Source: Epiperipatus broadwayi (lineage: Eukaryota; Onychophora; Udeonychophora; Euonychophora; Peripatidae). Taken from it: DNA of 64,000 nt. Of this stretch, positions 60,520 through 64,000 are shown one piece after another (positions within the stretch are counted from its first letter, which is position 1; each line of letters begins with the position of its first letter). The position numbers and the translations under genes were made by a program. Location: positions 5,761,576 to 5,825,575 of the forward strand of contig JAQFVV010000036.1 of the NCBI GenBank assembly GCA_028023455.1, read 5' to 3'. The notes beneath the pieces are model-generated. The model was not told the origin of the DNA and ran no database searches. It saw only the letters and a program-made list of their open reading frames with translations.

Positions 60520-63500
60520 TTTCATTCACCATCCTATGTTTTTTACATATTTTTCTCTATCCTACTCTATCACATTCCACAACATCATCTTTGTCTATGC
60601 AGCTTTTATATTTAAATCATCCATATTTTTTTCCAAACCAAAAAGAAAAACCAAGAACCCACTTTCTGATCATTTTGTTTATACTTATTTTCCCACAATT
60701 TCATTATTTATATCCATTTAATTAGCAAATGCCTAATATTTTCCATGTCTTCCTTACATAACTTGCAGACTAAATCACCCACATTTCTCCATTTGTGTGT
60801 ATTTTTTTCTTATTGCTAATAATCCTGTTTGAGTCATAAATAATAAACTACTTTCCTTGCTATTATCATAAATTAAATCATACTCAATATTCTGTTTACT
60901 TCTATATAAATTTAAGTCTTTTTCTCTTCATACAAGTTCTCCATCTCTCCAACTCCCCATTTTTATCAATGCATCTATTCTTCTATCACACTCTTTACCA
61001 CTATAACAATTCTCTGAACACAATCATCTTTTACATGAGTATATTGACATATAGTCTCTATCCAAATCTTCTGCATAAAATACTACACTGCCTTTCATAC
61101 CCACTTTGTTGTCTGTCCTTTACTCATAACCTAATTAAATACTATTTTGTTATTCTCTTATTATTCATAAATTGCTATCTACCAAATATTTTAATTTTGC
61201 TTTTTTGCATCTCTCATATAAAAACTTGACCATCCCCATTTCTCTTTGAATTGTTTCCTTTGCCATCCACATATCTGCATGTAATACATATTTTCCTACT
61301 TTTTGTGCCTTTTCTAAGTAATCTAACACCTCATTACAAACACACAATGTATCTTTGCCATAAATTAACCATGCTACAGCCACTACTTTTCACACAATTC
61401 TTGTTACATCATATTTATTATATGAAAATACTGTTAATTTCTTCATCAGTTCCTTTCTTTTCTTTGCTTCATTTATCAATTTTTTCTCCCATTCACCCAA
61501 CCAATTCCACTGATTATTTAAGATGATTTCAAAATAGTTATACTTATTTACCACATTCAACTTTATATCCTCAAATAAAAATTCTCTTCGCTTTCCTCAG
61601 GAAATATCATCAATGCTTTTAATTTTTCTTCACTAAATTTAGTCCCCATATCTTACCAACCCTTGTGCACATCTTCAACATAACTTCCATATGTTTCCTA
61701 CTTTTTGTTCACAAAAAGATATCAGCAAATAAAAAAACCTGATAATTGTATTCACTTCCTTACATTGTATCTCTACCCTTCTTTTTTGTCATTTTATTGT
61801 TGTCTGCACTTCTCTCAAATATAACAAAAATAAAATAAGTGACATAGGGCATCCTTGTTTTAGCCCCACTCCATTTTTAACTAACTGATTCTATATTTAC
61901 TAATTGATACATATAGCAATTATTTTCATACAATCTCTTAATAAGATCAACTAAAGCTCCATTCATTTTTACATTTACTAAACTTACCCATAATCTGTTT
62001 CTATTTACTCTATCATATGCCTTTTCTATATCTATAAAGACCATATATAACTGCCTATTTGTATTTCTACTCATATCTAGAAGTTGTGTGACTACAAATA
62101 AACTATCTCCTATACACCTATCTATTCTAAAAAGTCCTTGCATTTCTCTCACTATATTATTTTTTTCCATCCATTTTGTCACCTTTCCAGCCACCATATA
62201 TGCAAGAACTTTATATAACATTGAAATTATCACTATTAGTCTATATTTTTTCTATGATCCTTTCCCTTTCCTTTAAATAATAGTTTTACTCTTGTATTAT
62301 TTCATTTCTCTGGAAATTCTGTCTTCTGTGCCATCTTATTAAAACATATTAGATTTAATTTTGCCCTATTTCTCAAATTCATCACCATGTCTTATGTCCA
62401 TCTATTTAAATCTCTTGGCTTTCCACTTTTAAAATTCTTCATTGCCTCATTCAATTCATTTTCTCTAAAACTAATATTTCTATTATTATGTACTTTTATG
62501 ATCATTATCACTGTGTCCTTCACATCTAACATCTTTTTATATCCATTTCATACTTATTTAAGATTGTGTCTATGTCTTCTCTAGAGCTACACATTTTTCC
62601 ACATCATTTACTAATACTGTTTCTCTTTTCTCTACATTCCTTCTTTTAATATATTTCCAAAAAAGTTTACTCCCATCTTTTCCACTTTTATTAATATCCT
62701 CCAATAATTTTCTATTTGATTTTGTTCTCTTTATATAATTATCTATTTTAGACAACTTTTTTTAATAGTTTTCCCATTTAACATTATCATCTTTTTCACT
62801 TTTGTTTTTAATAGCACATTTTTAGTCTCTACACTTTTACTAATTCTCAACTTTCTATTACTTTCTTCTTCAGAATAGTCTCACCTAAAACTTTTTTGCC
62901 ACTCTTTCTACTTCACCACACAAATCCTTATATTGATCTCCAACAAACACTTCCGTGATTTATTTCTATTTTTCTAACTTATTCTTATTATGCACTTTCC
63001 ATTCACATCTTTCACTATCCTTTCTACTTTTATTATTGTTTTCCATCACATTACTAACAATTTTTATTATAAATAAATTATGATCCCTACTACATAATCT
63101 CTTTTCAACATCAAACACTTTAATTATCTGTACTTCACTTATTCTCTCTTTCTCTACTAATACATAATCTATTGTGTGAAATAACTTATTTGTAGACCAT
63201 GTGCAGTTTCCCTTATAAATATTTGATAAATTTCCAATATTCAAATTCACTCTATAACAAAAATATTTCAAAAGCTGTTTACTCTTGTTATTCACTTTAT
63301 TAATTTCTTCAATATGCCCATTCATATCCCCTGTAACCATCATGTTCTTTCTTTTTTTTGAAACTCTGTATATCCTTAATTAGGCATTCAAGTATTCTAT
63401 TTTTCTATTCCATTATAGTTTATCTACAGTAGCCATATATCCTATAGTCACCATCCATTCTTGTCTTCCAGACCTTATCTCAAACCACAAATGTTTTTGA

Positions 63501-64000
63501 CATGTTACAGTATTTAAATATTTTTGACCTAATTCCTATACCACTGCCTCTTCATTTTTTTCTATTTATACCCTGCCATACAAAATTTTTCAGTGTAAGT
63601 TGTTTTTCTCTTAAATATGTTTCCACCACTGTTTATTCTTCAAGACCTTCATTTTTAACTTGTTTAATTCCAATCACTTTTCTGGTCTATTATTGTTTGT
63701 GTATTCAAATATCCAATTTTAACAATTTCTTTTTTTTTCTTTCTACTCTTTTGTAAATTATTTTAACTCCTTTTTCTCTCTTAAATTTGTAATTAGTTTG
63801 TTTGTCATTAGTGTTACAGACCCATTTCCTCCCCACATCCATTTTTATATCTGAATCCTGTTTACTTCTTACATTCCATTCATTTTTAAACTGCGTTTTG
63901 ATAATACTGTAATTTAAAATCCTACCCCCCCTTTATAAGTTTCCTAAACAATAACATTTTTCATAAATCAAACCTCATAATGCTTTATATATTTGTTTTG
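60520..64000 (-). pseudogene. LINE with endonuclease, RT and zinc knuckle; runs off the window
   Basis: Minus-strand order: endonuclease (62966-63343) with VTGDMNGHIEEIN, HTIDYVLVEKERI and SRDHNLF; linker (62570-62755) with SKLFWKYIKRRN; RT (61877-62233) with MQGLFRIDRC and FIDIEKAYDRVNRNRLW, then GLKQGCPMSLILFLLY near 61830-61870. At about 61715-61730 the reading is LFADIF where FADD is expected, so one catalytic Asp codon is missing. A thumb part follows (61165-61383: AWLIYGKDTLC, EMGMVKFLYE). Near 60750-60790 is CKLCKEDMENIRHL, with the last Cys of the knuckle lost. Stops and shifts are frequent. The 19195-19985 fragment is the same family. It is similar in style to LINEs common in ticks and other arthropods. 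Confidence 0.85.

Overview
The window is strongly AT-rich metazoan DNA, about 64 kb, with almost no host coding sequence and a dense, nested load of transposable elements. The spliced exon, the intronless pseudogene with a poly(A) tail, the tRNA-derived SINEs, the GTF2IRD2/ZBED-like hAT element, the Mag-like Ty3/Gypsy element and several Penelope-like repeats point to an animal with a large, intron-rich genome. An arthropod, perhaps an arachnid, is plausible from the profilin type and the LINE flavour, but the sequence does not settle this.

Host-derived content is small but clear. A 131-nt exon at 12182-12312 (minus) with consensus splice sites encodes part of a Popeye domain (POPDC/bves family). 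At about 21600-22825 (plus) is a processed profilin pseudogene with a lost start codon, two compensating frameshifts and a poly(A) tail.

Layout: 0-6 kb holds SINE copies and two large palindromes that carry hammerhead-ribozyme-like cores. 6-12 kb is AT-rich DNA with no recognisable gene. 12-15.5 kb has the Popeye exon and a decayed minus-strand LINE. 16.85-20.34 kb is a hAT element with a LINE fragment nested inside it. 21.6-22.8 kb is the profilin retrocopy. 23-32 kb is AT-rich DNA with SINEs, a paired dispersed repeat and two long (AAT)n arrays. 33.1-39.4 kb has two RTE-like LINE copies, the second interrupted by a Penelope-type palindrome with a target-site duplication. 41-45 kb has another Penelope-type repeat, a CR1/Jockey-like LINE, SINEs and a third RTE fragment. 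45.3-46.4 kb is a non-autonomous DNA element. 47.9-53.8 kb is a mariner remnant split by a 5-kb Penelope-type composite insertion, which itself contains a second Penelope element (RT tail plus GIY-YIG endonuclease) inside perfect 252-bp inverted arms. 53.88-59.25 kb is a full-length Ty3/Gypsy element with both LTRs and a 5-bp target duplication, but many coding breaks. 59.3-64 kb has a SINE, a tandem duplication and a minus-strand LINE running off the window.

The main biological theme is retroelement traffic. The best candidate for something under-described is a set of Penelope-type repeats from at least three sequence families, each with a minimal hammerhead-ribozyme core whose stem III is a short, self-complementary or nearly self-complementary palindrome. 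Most of them are arranged as head-to-head inverted copies, so that transcription in either direction yields a ribozyme strand. The Gypsy, hAT, mariner and LINE copies are all broken in coding sequence; the Penelope open reading frame is the only long intact element ORF, and it is 5'-truncated.
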